DNA of 64,000 nucleotides, from NCBI GenBank assembly GCA_004353515.1, contig SMNZ01000005.1:372001-436000 (forward strand), written 5' to 3'. The notes under the pieces are model-generated. The model was not told where the DNA came from and ran no database searches. It worked only from the letters and a program-made list of their open reading frames with translations. Source of the stretch: Alteromonadaceae bacterium M269. GTDB taxonomy: Bacteria; Pseudomonadota; Gammaproteobacteria; Enterobacterales; Alteromonadaceae. Below are positions 53,912-63,201 of this stretch, one piece after another (position 1 is the stretch's first letter; every line of letters starts with the position of its first letter). Made by a program: the position numbers and the translations under genes.

Positions 53912-56068
53912 TCATAAGTTCGGCCTGCCTTTGTCTCCTTGTGAATAATCACAAACACCGTCAGGGAACGTTGTTTTCAGTGCTTCGATGTGAGGCGTCA
54001 TATTGCGGGGAGAATAAAACCCTCGATTTAGTGCCTCTTCAACACTAACTCTATGGCACTCGAATATGCTTCCTTGCCAAGGGCCACCTGCTTGTATTCG
54101 ACTGTTAGTGTAGATTGGGAAGTGCTCGCTACATTGTCCTTTTTCTTGGTGATTCCATTCTCCATTCCAAACATCTGGACCTGCAAATAGTATGTTACCG
54201 TTTTCGCCAAAACAGGTATCTTGGAGTTGTTCCGGCTTTACTTGCCACTTTGGTAAATCTGGCGTTTGTCGGATGTTTTGCATCCATTGATCAATAAATT
54301 CAAAAGCCTCTTTTAGTGGCGTGTAGTTTTCGTCAGCTACCCAAATGACTTGGTTTTTATAGTGCCCTAGAGCTTGTTGTAGCCTCAACCTAGCGCTAAA
54401 GGATGCAGACATATGATGCATATCTAGCTTGTCTTCCAAATAATGTCTGATATCAATAGTGGGTAGGTTATTGTGTCCGACAAATACTTGTCCTGAGTAG
54501 TATGCACTCTCAATCGCTTTTTTATTGGGATGTTGCCGTATTGCTGGATTGGCCTCGGAAGCTTGCGTCATATTATGGCGACTCCACAGGCTGAGCCAAA
54601 GAGCTGCCTTTTTATTTTTCTCAAGTGTCCATATCTTCTCTGGCTTCATCTCGCTCATTGGTTTCCAGCTGCCAATGTTCCAGTTTAGATGTAGGAACGT
54701 TTCTGGAGAAATATCACCTGAGCGCAGAGCTTCTAATCCATACTGAACCCCGACGTTACCCCAAGCTGAATTTGCATAGTTTTGGTTGTCTCGTCCATAA
54801 AGGTTCACCATATCTTCCCAGTAATTCCACTGGGTGCTCTCCACAATATCGTCGGCGAAAAACTCGCGCAGAAAACCCTGAGCAGGGTTATGCACAAAGG
54901 TTGATAAACCAAACCAACCATTGATGCACTCGCTATTTCCTTTGCTTCTCACCGGCCAGCGGCCAGCAATGAGTTGGTTAACAGGCTCCAACCAGGCACT
55001 GAGGTGCGTATCACCATTTTTTGCATTCATGCCTTCGAGTTTTTGCCTATTCTCCCAATCTTGCCAGAACTCTGGAGCGTCAGATTTAAAGGAGTAATAG
55101 GCGTTGAGTAGGTCACAATCTAATGCATAGATGGTCTGACTGACCATATCGGGATAGGAATACAATGGTAGAGCAGCGTCTAATATTCCTTCGGAGTTCT
55201 GTCCAATCAGATATTGCGCAAGTCCACCGCCTGAACCCCCTATGCCAACGGTATAAAGAGGTTCGCCATATAAACTAGTAAATTGCTTTTTAACTCTCCT
55301 AGCTGTGTCTTCTGCCAATAGCATATTGTATGTGTAGCTTGTCTTATTTCCGGTAGAAGTGATAACGGCGTAGCCTTGTTCAAGCTGTTCCTGACGTCTG
55401 TTAAGAAGTCGCTCGAGCCTTAGTCTGCCTTGACGAAAACCAATGCCTGAGCCCCCTTCAAACTGATAAATCAGCCTTTTATTCCAATTGCCGGTTTTTG
55501 TTCGTGATGCGAGATCTTGCGCAGTAACAGGGACAACTAGCGTATAGATATAGCGGTTGATTGTCCCTTGTTCTATTCGGAATAAATGGGTGTATTCTCG
55601 CGGTGGATTTTTGTCGAAGATAACCAGTTCGTTATCGCTTAATCGGGCCGCATACTTTGTGGTCGTGGGCAAACTACAGTCTTTGCTGTATCCGATAATA
55701 TGCTTGGCTTTGCCAATATTTTCGACACTATCATAGATGGGGACTCCCCAACCTTGATCATTGTCTGGCACAGGTTGGCCTAATTTGCTATCTAGAGACA
55801 TGCAATAGAAGGGATATTGAGGAGGACCTGCATAAAGTGGCTCTACAGGACCTAATTCACCAAGTGCTATCGGGAAGTTAAACGTTTCCTCAGGGCGCTC
55901 TATCTCACGAATATGCTGTTTAAGATCGAGATAAGGAGGGGAGTTTTCCTGAGGTGGTAGAGACTTTACTTGCCTATCCGTATATTTGTCTTCAGGCATC
56001 AACCAAAGCCCGAGAATAGCGAACAAAGATAAAACAACGAATACAACTAATAACTTACGTTTAAACAT
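53912..56068 (-). CDS. DUF6351-like exported hydrolase
   Basis: 718 aa from the ATG at 56068 (GGTGGTGAG upstream; frame open to a GTG at 56080). N-terminal signal anchor (about 4-24). The centre has an alpha/beta-hydrolase nucleophile motif VGIGGSGGGLAQYL, and the pattern NRRQEQLEQGYAVITSTGNKTSY precedes it. Late His and Asp residues could complete a triad. Ten or so Cys after the signal suggest disulfides. Resembles the DUF6351 family (tannase/feruloyl-esterase-like), which is secreted; substrate unknown. Monocistronic. Confidence 0.7.
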   Translation of the reverse strand: MFKRKLLVVFVVLSLFAILGLWLMPEDKYTDRQVKSLPPQENSPPYLDLKQHIREIERPEETFNFPIALGELGPVEPLYAGPPQYPFYCMSLDSKLGQPVPDNDQGWGVPIYDSVENIGKAKHIIGYSKDCSLPTTTKYAARLSDNELVIFDKNPPREYTHLFRIEQGTINRYIYTLVVPVTAQDLASRTKTGNWNKRLIYQFEGGSGIGFRQGRLRLERLLNRRQEQLEQGYAVITSTGNKTSYTYNMLLAEDTARRVKKQFTSLYGEPLYTVGIGGSGGGLAQYLIGQNSEGILDAALPLYSYPDMVSQTIYALDCDLLNAYYSFKSDAPEFWQDWENRQKLEGMNAKNGDTHLSAWLEPVNQLIAGRWPVRSKGNSECINGWFGLSTFVHNPAQGFLREFFADDIVESTQWNYWEDMVNLYGRDNQNYANSAWGNVGVQYGLEALRSGDISPETFLHLNWNIGSWKPMSEMKPEKIWTLEKNKKAALWLSLWSRHNMTQASEANPAIRQHPNKKAIESAYYSGQVFVGHNNLPTIDIRHYLEDKLDMHHMSASFSARLRLQQALGHYKNQVIWVADENYTPLKEAFEFIDQWMQNIRQTPDLPKWQVKPEQLQDTCFGENGNILFAGPDVWNGEWNHQEKGQCSEHFPIYTNSRIQAGGPWQGSIFECHRVSVEEALNRGFYSPRNMTPHIEALKTTFPDGVCDYSQGDKGRPNL

Positions 56069-56385
56069 ATTACTCACCACCCTTTAACTACATGTTGGTA
56101 ATGGACTTACTTAATATGACAGCGATTCAAAACCTTAAAAAAATACAAATGCCTTGAATAAAGTTTAGTCAAAGGAAGAGTGATAATTCCAAGTGGATCG
56201 AGGGGGTTTTTAGTAAGGTATTGAATTTAAGTTGTATTTAGTCGACTTTTAGCTGCCAATATTGGTGGTGGTCAAAAACGTTACAAATAATGACGGTATC
56301 AATAGAAATATTAGGCTTAAAAATAGCCATATAGCCCCGAAATATTGAGGCTATATGGTTTGATATTTACCTGCCGAAGTTTGGA
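56069..56385. other. Intergenic region with one terminator
   Basis: 317 bp between two minus-strand genes. Apart from the hairpin at 56327-56358 nothing is recognised. The DUF6351-like gene's promoter should lie in 56090-56320. Confidence 0.3.
56327..56358 (-). terminator. Terminator of the 103-aa secreted protein gene
   Basis: Perfect 10-bp stem CCATATAGCC / GGCTATATGG, 12-nt loop; continues into TATTTTTAAG on the minus strand. It is 27 bp past the stop at 56386. Confidence 0.8.
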
Positions 56386-56697
56386 TTAATTTATCAAAAA
56401 GTAGTTTGAATCCAGATAGCCATTGGCATTAGTGCAGCTTCCAATAAATTGAACGTCAGCCTTTGCCAGGTGTGCAGCTAAGACTTGTGAAATAAACCGA
56501 TCTCTTTGCTCTATTGCACCTCGTAGTTGCACAAACTGAGTGTTATTACATACTCCCCAACCCGAATGTTTATACGCAAAGAATACCCCTGAATCGGCAT
56601 TAAATTGCACTCGGTCGATTTTAGTAACGGGTGTTTCTACAGCAGATGCGAAAAACGAGGTTAGCAATGTAGAAAGTAATAAGCCTTTATACTTCAT
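56386..56697 (-). CDS. Small secreted hypothetical protein
   Basis: 103 aa. Signal peptide (about 1-19, ending ASA), then a compact domain with two Cys (WGVCNNTQF, IGSCTNANG) that likely form a disulfide. AGGAATTAATACA precedes the ATG. I do not recognise a function; similar short periplasmic proteins are seen in Vibrio-like genomes (recollection). Own terminator; monocistronic. Confidence 0.7.
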   Translation of the reverse strand: MKYKGLLLSTLLTSFFASAVETPVTKIDRVQFNADSGVFFAYKHSGWGVCNNTQFVQLRGAIEQRDRFISQVLAAHLAKADVQFIGSCTNANGYLDSNYFLIN

Positions 56698-56934
56698 TGT
56701 ATTAATTCCTTAAATTGTTATTAAAGCTGAACATTTATTGCGAATGCTTACATGCAGATGTTCGTACTTAGCTTTGCAGACGTAAGTAAAAGTAGTGGTA
56801 ATGTATGAATTGTGAGGTGGAGATTATCAAGCCAAAATCCTTTTTAGTTATGCATGGTTATTTTCGTGCTTATTATAAGCATAGCTTGTGTATGAGAGCT
56901 ACTCGTCATCCCCTATACACAAGCTGCCCTTTCC

Positions 56935-59900
56935 TTATTCTTGGTTAGTTTCTTTTTTGATGTTAGAACGCCAATACCCCTGTTTTCCAACTGTGCGCCA
57001 AGCCCATTTAATCCAGCTAATAAATGAAATACTGAGCCAGATAACCCAGACCAGCATAATGGCTTTGTAGAACCAGGTTGAAATGCTAACTACGTTAACC
57101 TCTGGCAATGTGCCATCTGATTTATCCGCGAACCAGGAAAGATGGTTTCCATAAGATTGATAGCCTTCAATGCCCATACTGGGTGAACTCAATAAGCTGA
57201 TAGGGACAATAGCAATCAAAGAGATGATAGCAATAACGGAAAGGCCGTATAGCAGCAACTGTGTGAAGTTAAACGCAACTGTAGATATTGCTTTTGGTCG
57301 ATACTGGCTCGCAGTAATGGAGGCGAACCAAATGGCTGTCAGCATTAAAATGCCCCAATTATTCAAGCTTAATCCCACACCTAATATGATCCAATTGACG
57401 GTATTTAGAGGTGAGAATTTAACGCGAGATAAAAGCGCAGCAATAACGATAAAGGCTAAGAACTCGACCCAATATAGAATAGCTGGCCCAAGTATTGGCC
57501 CATCAACCCATAAGATCCAACGCTGATTACTGAGATTTACCTTAGTAGTCATGTTACTGGTGGGAGCATTTAGATGAATTGCTGGTGGAGAGAGAAACAT
57601 TGCCTCTTCAGTGTTTGCACGCATACTAATATTGATTTCGTGCTTCCCTGGCGCTACTGGAATACTGAGCTTACCTGCTTCGGGCTGCAAATTGATAAGC
57701 TTACCGTCTGTTCTAACCTCTTTGAGTTGGTATTCGGCTGGTAGGTCAACCGTGTGTTCGCCACCGCGTGTACTGCGATAAGTGAAAGACAAATTGAGCG
57801 TGGAAGTTCGCGTACCTTGATTAATGTCGAGCTTAGCTGAGTCTATAGCCAACACGTCACCTTTAACGGCTTCCGGTCGGGTTGTTTCTATCGTTAACGT
57901 TTCTCCTGCTTGTGGATAGAAGATGTAAGTAAAATAATCCTGTCCATCAGGTTCTTCATAAACCATGGGAAGCCCTGATAATTCGACATGCCAAGATGGA
58001 CTTGCAATTATTTGCCATTCTTCAATGTAATTTTGGTTGTTACTAGCGGTAAACGTTGTTAGCGATTGTCGCCCTATCGATGAGTACCACTCAAAGTCTT
58101 CTTCTCCAACTGGAATGGTTACGACTACGTGATTATTCTCAACAGTAGTTTCTCTGCTAATCACGCGTTCCCCCGCGAGTAGAGGAATCCTGACATTGAC
58201 AGAACCCAGTGTTGGAGCAATACGTTCGACGGTCGTTGTGACTTTCCAAAGCTGGTCGATAGACAGCTCTCTCGTTATCTGAACATAAGGTTGGGTGTTG
58301 TAACGAGTGGATGTTTGTTCGTCAGCCTGTTGTTTGACTGTAGCTAGAAACTCTAAGGTATTGCCGTTTAATATACCGTTGTTTGTGCCCACAATTTCCC
58401 ATGCTTCTGTTGGTTTTATGGCAACTGATTTAGGAAGCTCAAGGAATCGAAGTTGCAAGTTCTCTACTGGAGCCAACCGCCCAACTAATGACAGCTCTGA
58501 GATTCCCTTTGGAACTGGAATATAGATCCATTTGTCGACTTTGATACTTGTCTGCAAAGCTTCTTGGTTGAGTATGATTTGTTCTGCTCGCCAGAACTCT
58601 GAACGCGGCAGTGCTATTGCTGTTTCCGCATAAGCATGAATTTGTGCCTTAAGCGTCAATTGTTGCGTATTAGCACTAACTTCAAGATGATTTATTGAAG
58701 CGCAACTCGGTGCGCACAAGGGTGCTTCAGTCAAGCGTGTTTTTAATTCATCGAGTAACGCTTGATTAGGCAAATCACTTGCATCTGCATTTTGTGAGTA
58801 CAAAGGCGATAGCAAAAAGAGCACGCAAGTCGCTGCAATGTGTTGCTGTTTTATTTTTTCCACCGCTGCCTTTAGCGCATCCTTAGAGACGAGGTAAAGC
58901 CAACCAATAATCACCAATATACTGAGTATCTTAAGGAATCGATTGAGTGAGGCTGAGAGCATAACAATGTCGAATGTCTGTCCTTTTGCAACAGGACTAG
59001 ACCAGCTAATCTGGTGTTGATTCCATTTCCAGTTAGGGACCCCAGAGCCTGCTTGAATTAAAGCGTCCGATTGATATCGCTCTAAGCTACTGCTTTTACG
59101 AAGTCTTGAGCCAGTGACTGTCATTCTTTCTACTTCGTTGTATGAGGATAAAGTCCCTGTCTCCGGATCAATTCGCCTTTTTGTATTACTTGGTACTTCA
59201 GAAAATTGTACCCCTGCAAAATCCGGCTCACCAAACATATCAAACACATCGCCTGATGCGTAACTGGTATTTCGTTGCTCTAGCTGAGGGTGTATAACAC
59301 TGCGAATTTGTGTGGCACTGAAAAATAAAATAGCGCCAACGGCAATAATAGCGCTGGTCATCCAGTACGCATTAACCCATGGTTTGAGGCGTTCAAAGGG
59401 TTGATGTTTGTTAATTGTGATAGCAATGATCAGATTTAAAACGGCAACGATAGGAGCGCCGCCTTCTTGATAAATGAATAGCAGCATAATGCCCGTTGCT
59501 ATACCTGCTGTAATACTAATCAGTCGGCCTGCCGCGATAGACGCTAGCAATACGATAAAGCTCGCCCAAATTGACCAATTCCCCCACCAACTGTCGGTGA
59601 CTCGGTCTGCACCAAACACTGCGAATAGCTTATTACCAGGTGGTACGTTCAGTGTTATCGAAACGCTTTCGAAGTCACTACCCCAACCAGTAACTGGAAG
59701 CTCTTTTGAATAGTTAATGATGCCTCGTGCTTTGATATTAAGATCGGGATAGCGGTTCTCAACCCCTCGTTCGTCTTGCTCGAGGGTTGTGATTAATACT
59801 GAACCATCCTGATCTTCAGCAGACTCAAGCACAAAAGGTGAGGGCATTTGTAAACGCCAGTCTTCAAGCATATTACCTGTAAGTCTGTCGTTAAATGTAT

Positions 59901-60984
59901 AGAGTGAGTTATCGAATGATAGCCATAGAGTGCGTTCCAATGAGAGTTGATTTTCTAAATGCAGAGGCTTTCCTCTATGCTGAATATCGTAGGTGAGCAC
60001 GTTTTGCGGTGTGACTAGATAACTGGGTAAGTCGTACCATTCATCCGGCATATAAGCCTGGCTGCTGTCAAAAACTCGTGCACCGCTTAACTTTCCAATT
60101 CTCAGCGTTTCTTCTGGGGAGAATACCCAAATCTCCTCGTTAGGCCATTGGTTTGAGATTTCTGGACGTTTCCAAGAGAGTAACTCTGGTGGTGCATAAG
60201 CTAAGATATTGAGTTCCCATTCCCCAGGTTTTAGCTTGGCATATAAGATCCCTTCCGCATCTAAAAAAGCCGGAACTTCGCCCTCTATACCACTGAGCTT
60301 GAAACCCTCTGGCAGAACTTTCCCTAATGCTATCTCCCGCGATTTTCCTGACACATTAAGCGCTAAGTAGGTTTCTAATTTGATGTAAGGACCGTCTGTT
60401 ATATGCCTGGCAACATTAATTTCAATACTATCCTGTACCGATTCGCTCTGTTCTGACTGTTGGAGCCAAAGTTCACCACTTTCAATTTTGGGAAAAGGAA
60501 CTTCTTGCTGATCGATGGTTAGATTGACTAACGGATAAGTTGACGGGACTAAGATGCTTTCTGGTGTTTCATTCCAATTAAACCGACCTGTAATCCGGTA
60601 TTTGCCAGCTTTAAGTTGAACCGCAGGATTGCCTTTGTGGCGAATAATAGGCACTGGTTGGTTATTGGCTAGAACACTGTGTGGCCAGTACGCACCGTCA
60701 CCAGGCAACGGAATAATGCTCTCTTCAAGAATATTCCATGCTTGTTCAAATGTCGCACCTTGGTCGTCAGCATTAATGACTAACGCACTTGGCCAAGCAC
60801 ATAAATGACTTTCAGGTACTGTATATTTGGCATGATTGATAAAGGGGCATTCTAGATATTCGCTGCCATCTAAAACCCAAGCTTGCCATTCTTGTATGGG
60901 CTTAGGGATATTCTCTTGTGCAAAAAGAGGTAGAGAGAAAAGCCATAGCAGGCAAAAGCGCATAATAATTTGATTCATCTTCAC
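56935..60984 (-). CDS. Large exported multi-pass membrane protein of unknown function
   Basis: 1349 aa. GTG at 60984 has AAGGA at the best spacing; the ATG at 60978 is the alternative. Signal peptide (about 1-22). A long beta-rich periplasmic region (25-470), about four helices (475-575), a short soluble segment, another helix (about 685-705), then a second beta-rich region (about 745-1135), and about five helices at the C-terminus (1145-1330). No catalytic motif seen. The layout of two periplasmic domains with three helix groups suggests a transport or sensing scaffold. It is monocistronic. Confidence 0.65.
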   Translation of the reverse strand: MKMNQIIMRFCLLWLFSLPLFAQENIPKPIQEWQAWVLDGSEYLECPFINHAKYTVPESHLCAWPSALVINADDQGATFEQAWNILEESIIPLPGDGAYWPHSVLANNQPVPIIRHKGNPAVQLKAGKYRITGRFNWNETPESILVPSTYPLVNLTIDQQEVPFPKIESGELWLQQSEQSESVQDSIEINVARHITDGPYIKLETYLALNVSGKSREIALGKVLPEGFKLSGIEGEVPAFLDAEGILYAKLKPGEWELNILAYAPPELLSWKRPEISNQWPNEEIWVFSPEETLRIGKLSGARVFDSSQAYMPDEWYDLPSYLVTPQNVLTYDIQHRGKPLHLENQLSLERTLWLSFDNSLYTFNDRLTGNMLEDWRLQMPSPFVLESAEDQDGSVLITTLEQDERGVENRYPDLNIKARGIINYSKELPVTGWGSDFESVSITLNVPPGNKLFAVFGADRVTDSWWGNWSIWASFIVLLASIAAGRLISITAGIATGIMLLFIYQEGGAPIVAVLNLIIAITINKHQPFERLKPWVNAYWMTSAIIAVGAILFFSATQIRSVIHPQLEQRNTSYASGDVFDMFGEPDFAGVQFSEVPSNTKRRIDPETGTLSSYNEVERMTVTGSRLRKSSSLERYQSDALIQAGSGVPNWKWNQHQISWSSPVAKGQTFDIVMLSASLNRFLKILSILVIIGWLYLVSKDALKAAVEKIKQQHIAATCVLFLLSPLYSQNADASDLPNQALLDELKTRLTEAPLCAPSCASINHLEVSANTQQLTLKAQIHAYAETAIALPRSEFWRAEQIILNQEALQTSIKVDKWIYIPVPKGISELSLVGRLAPVENLQLRFLELPKSVAIKPTEAWEIVGTNNGILNGNTLEFLATVKQQADEQTSTRYNTQPYVQITRELSIDQLWKVTTTVERIAPTLGSVNVRIPLLAGERVISRETTVENNHVVVTIPVGEEDFEWYSSIGRQSLTTFTASNNQNYIEEWQIIASPSWHVELSGLPMVYEEPDGQDYFTYIFYPQAGETLTIETTRPEAVKGDVLAIDSAKLDINQGTRTSTLNLSFTYRSTRGGEHTVDLPAEYQLKEVRTDGKLINLQPEAGKLSIPVAPGKHEINISMRANTEEAMFLSPPAIHLNAPTSNMTTKVNLSNQRWILWVDGPILGPAILYWVEFLAFIVIAALLSRVKFSPLNTVNWIILGVGLSLNNWGILMLTAIWFASITASQYRPKAISTVAFNFTQLLLYGLSVIAIISLIAIVPISLLSSPSMGIEGYQSYGNHLSWFADKSDGTLPEVNVVSISTWFYKAIMLVWVIWLSISFISWIKWAWRTVGKQGYWRSNIKKETNQE

Positions 60985-61142
60985 ACCAGTTTCCTTGTGA
61001 TACTGCCGTCATTTTGCCTCGGCGATTATTAATAAAGCAAATGTAAATGCGTTTGGTTGTATTTGGTGGGAGCAATTTGCAACGGCTTTAAGTGCCAACG
61101 TGATTGATATAATCTATTTGGGTCGTTTTGATTGGAATGTAT

Positions 61143-62165
61143 ATGTGGAATAGATCCATTTGGATATTTTTGTGTATTGCCTGTTTGCTTTTTAACTCAA
61201 CTAGTGCTTCTGGAATAGACGAAGAAGACTCAGCAATTTTAATTCTCTTGTCCGACGGTGATGTGTTGGGCGCTGCAGAGCTCATCAATAAATCTCATAA
61301 AGGTAATGCAATTTACGAGAACATATTGGTGCTCTATCAAAATAATGACAAAGCAACCTTTGAATCCTCATTGACATTTCTTAGTGGTAGGGCAAAAAAG
61401 GGAGAGGTGTTAGCGTCAAGAACATTAGCTGATTATTACTATTACCATGAAAAGGATCGTGAGACTGCGCAAAGTTGGTATAGGTTGGCAGCAAGTCAAG
61501 GGGATAGTATTTCCGAAATGACGGAATTAGTTACAGAGATATTTGTCAATAAAGATGAATCTCGGATAACTGAATTAAAGGCTTTGGCGGATGAAGGGTA
61601 CATTAGTGCGGCATATAATCTTGGTATTTTTTACAATAAAAAAGGTGATCTAGAGAGTAAAAAGCTCGCTAGAAGTTATTTCAAATATGCATCTCAGTAT
61701 GGTCACGCAAAGGCTACTTACAACATGGCAGTGTATTACAAGCAGGACGGAGATATAGAGAGCTATATGAAGTTGTTATCTGACTCCGCGGATAAAGGCT
61801 TTTGGTCTGCTAGGTTTCAGTATGGGGTTGAACTGTATAGAGGAAGGTATATTGAAAGAGATATACCAAAGTTTATTGAGTACATGGAAGTGTTATCAGA
61901 GGAAGGTGTGACTAAAGCCTCAGTTGGGCTTGGCTCTTACTATAACGAAAGTGCTAAAACCATCGAAGATTATGAGAAGACAGAAATTTATTACTCAAGA
62001 GCTGCTTATGCAGGTAATGAAGAAGTCCTTGAATGGCTCATTGTTTACTATGAGCATAGGTTAGCGCATGAAGTAAATGAGGCTATGGCTCAAAAGTTAA
62101 AGGATATGAAATTATTGTTTAAGGATGCTAAGAGTACCGAAAAACAGGAAGTTCCAGCAGGATAA
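61143..62165 (+). CDS. Sel1-repeat secreted protein
   Basis: 340 aa from the ATG at 61143 (GGA at 6 nt; frame open to 61128). Signal peptide (about 1-22, ending STSA), then Sel1-like repeats of 36-38 residues: SRTLADYYYYHEKDRETAQSW, ISAAYNLGIFYNKKGDLES, AKATYNMAVYYKQDGDIES, WSARFQYGVELYRGRYIERD, TKASVGLGSYYNESAKTIED. Usually a protein-protein scaffold in the periplasm. Base composition is more AT-rich than most of the window. The next gene is 20 bp downstream. Confidence 0.82.
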   Translation: MWNRSIWIFLCIACLLFNSTSASGIDEEDSAILILLSDGDVLGAAELINKSHKGNAIYENILVLYQNNDKATFESSLTFLSGRAKKGEVLASRTLADYYYYHEKDRETAQSWYRLAASQGDSISEMTELVTEIFVNKDESRITELKALADEGYISAAYNLGIFYNKKGDLESKKLARSYFKYASQYGHAKATYNMAVYYKQDGDIESYMKLLSDSADKGFWSARFQYGVELYRGRYIERDIPKFIEYMEVLSEEGVTKASVGLGSYYNESAKTIEDYEKTEIYYSRAAYAGNEEVLEWLIVYYEHRLAHEVNEAMAQKLKDMKLLFKDAKSTEKQEVPAG

Positions 62166-62185
62166 GTTATTTGGGAGTATGAAGT

Positions 62186-62935
62186 ATGCAAGATAAAGAA
62201 CGTTGGGACATACTGCTTGAAAAACTTTCAAAGATAGTTACAAAGATTGGATTTAATTCTTCTGTACTTATCGATCAAGAATCTGGGATTGTCAGTTGGG
62301 AGCAAGAATCAAATGATATTGTTCTGCTCTTATCGCTTATACCTGCGCAGCCAAATAGCAAGGATATATGCTTTTGGATTCAGATAGGTATAGAGTCTAA
62401 AGAGATTAAAAATATAATTGATAGCTTAAAACTTTGGAACTGTGACCCGAATAGTTTTAGCTCAATTGATAGAGCCTATAAAAGAGAAAGGATAGCCAAT
62501 GTTAACTTTTTTCAACTGTTAAGGTCTTTTTCTCATCCACTCGCCAAAGCTACTTATGCATTTAACATCGATAAAATTGAAGATGAGCTGGAAAAGCTTG
62601 AAGAGTCAATTGATTTTGCTCAGACTAAGCTGCTTTATAAATTTTTAGATGCACAGTTCATAGCGAAGGAGCTGTATATATTGGGAGAAAGTAAGAAGAG
62701 TAAACTAGTGTATGGCTTAAGCTCAAGTGATCCTTATATATTTTCGGCATTGTTATACAGAACCCATGGCTTTCCTAGCGAAGCCATCGAAATGCTTGAA
62801 CGTGGGCTAGTCAGGGATATAAAAGAAAACAGTGTTAGTTGGGAAGGGAATGTGTTGAAAGAAGTAAATGAAATAACCCAGTGTAGGTACGGTAAAGTAA
62901 TTAATTATCTTCGAAAGCAACTGCTAAGGTACTAA
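62186..62935 (+). CDS. Hypothetical cytoplasmic protein paired with Sel1 gene
   Basis: 249 aa, no signal peptide. GGAG precedes the ATG. The N-terminal half is mixed alpha/beta (VLIDQESGIVSWEQ, ICFWIQIGIES); the C-terminal half is helical with weak TPR-like periodicity (YIFSALLYRTHGFPSEAIEMLERGLVRD). Family not recognised. Strongly AT-rich, like the Sel1 gene before it, so both may have been acquired together (inference). Co-transcribed with it. Confidence 0.6.
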   Translation: MQDKERWDILLEKLSKIVTKIGFNSSVLIDQESGIVSWEQESNDIVLLLSLIPAQPNSKDICFWIQIGIESKEIKNIIDSLKLWNCDPNSFSSIDRAYKRERIANVNFFQLLRSFSHPLAKATYAFNIDKIEDELEKLEESIDFAQTKLLYKFLDAQFIAKELYILGESKKSKLVYGLSSSDPYIFSALLYRTHGFPSEAIEMLERGLVRDIKENSVSWEGNVLKEVNEITQCRYGKVINYLRKQLLRY

Positions 62936-62966
62936 AGCTATCTTAACCTACCTACACAACGTTTAT

Positions 62967-63200
62967 TTATTCCTTATAAATTTCCGCTAATACCATGACT
63001 GCTTCTTTCGCTGCTGGCTCTAGTCCCTCTCCGCCTAGGTTCGTATGTTCGATAATGAGCTTTTTCATTGATAAGGCCCAGAATTTTTTCATATGGGTGG
63101 CAGATACTTCAACTACATTGTCGTTATGCAGGTTGTTGTTCACGATTTGATTCAACATTTTTATCAAATGAGTGACTTGTGCACAGGGAGTTTTCGTCAT
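62967..63200 (-). CDS. fdsD: Formate dehydrogenase delta subunit (FdsD)
   Basis: 77 aa from the ATG at 63200. The HMKKFWALSMKKLIIEH and NLGGEGLEPAAKEAV segments match the FdsD family (HLRKFWxPRM... GGEGLDPLV). Small subunit of the NAD-linked, soluble Mo/W formate dehydrogenase. Begins one base after the fdhD stop (TAAAATG), in the usual fdsGBACD order where fdsC is fdhD. The catalytic subunits should lie to the right, outside the window. Confidence 0.8.
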   Translation of the reverse strand: MTKTPCAQVTHLIKMLNQIVNNNLHNDNVVEVSATHMKKFWALSMKKLIIEHTNLGGEGLEPAAKEAVMVLAEIYKE

Positions 63201-63201
63201 T

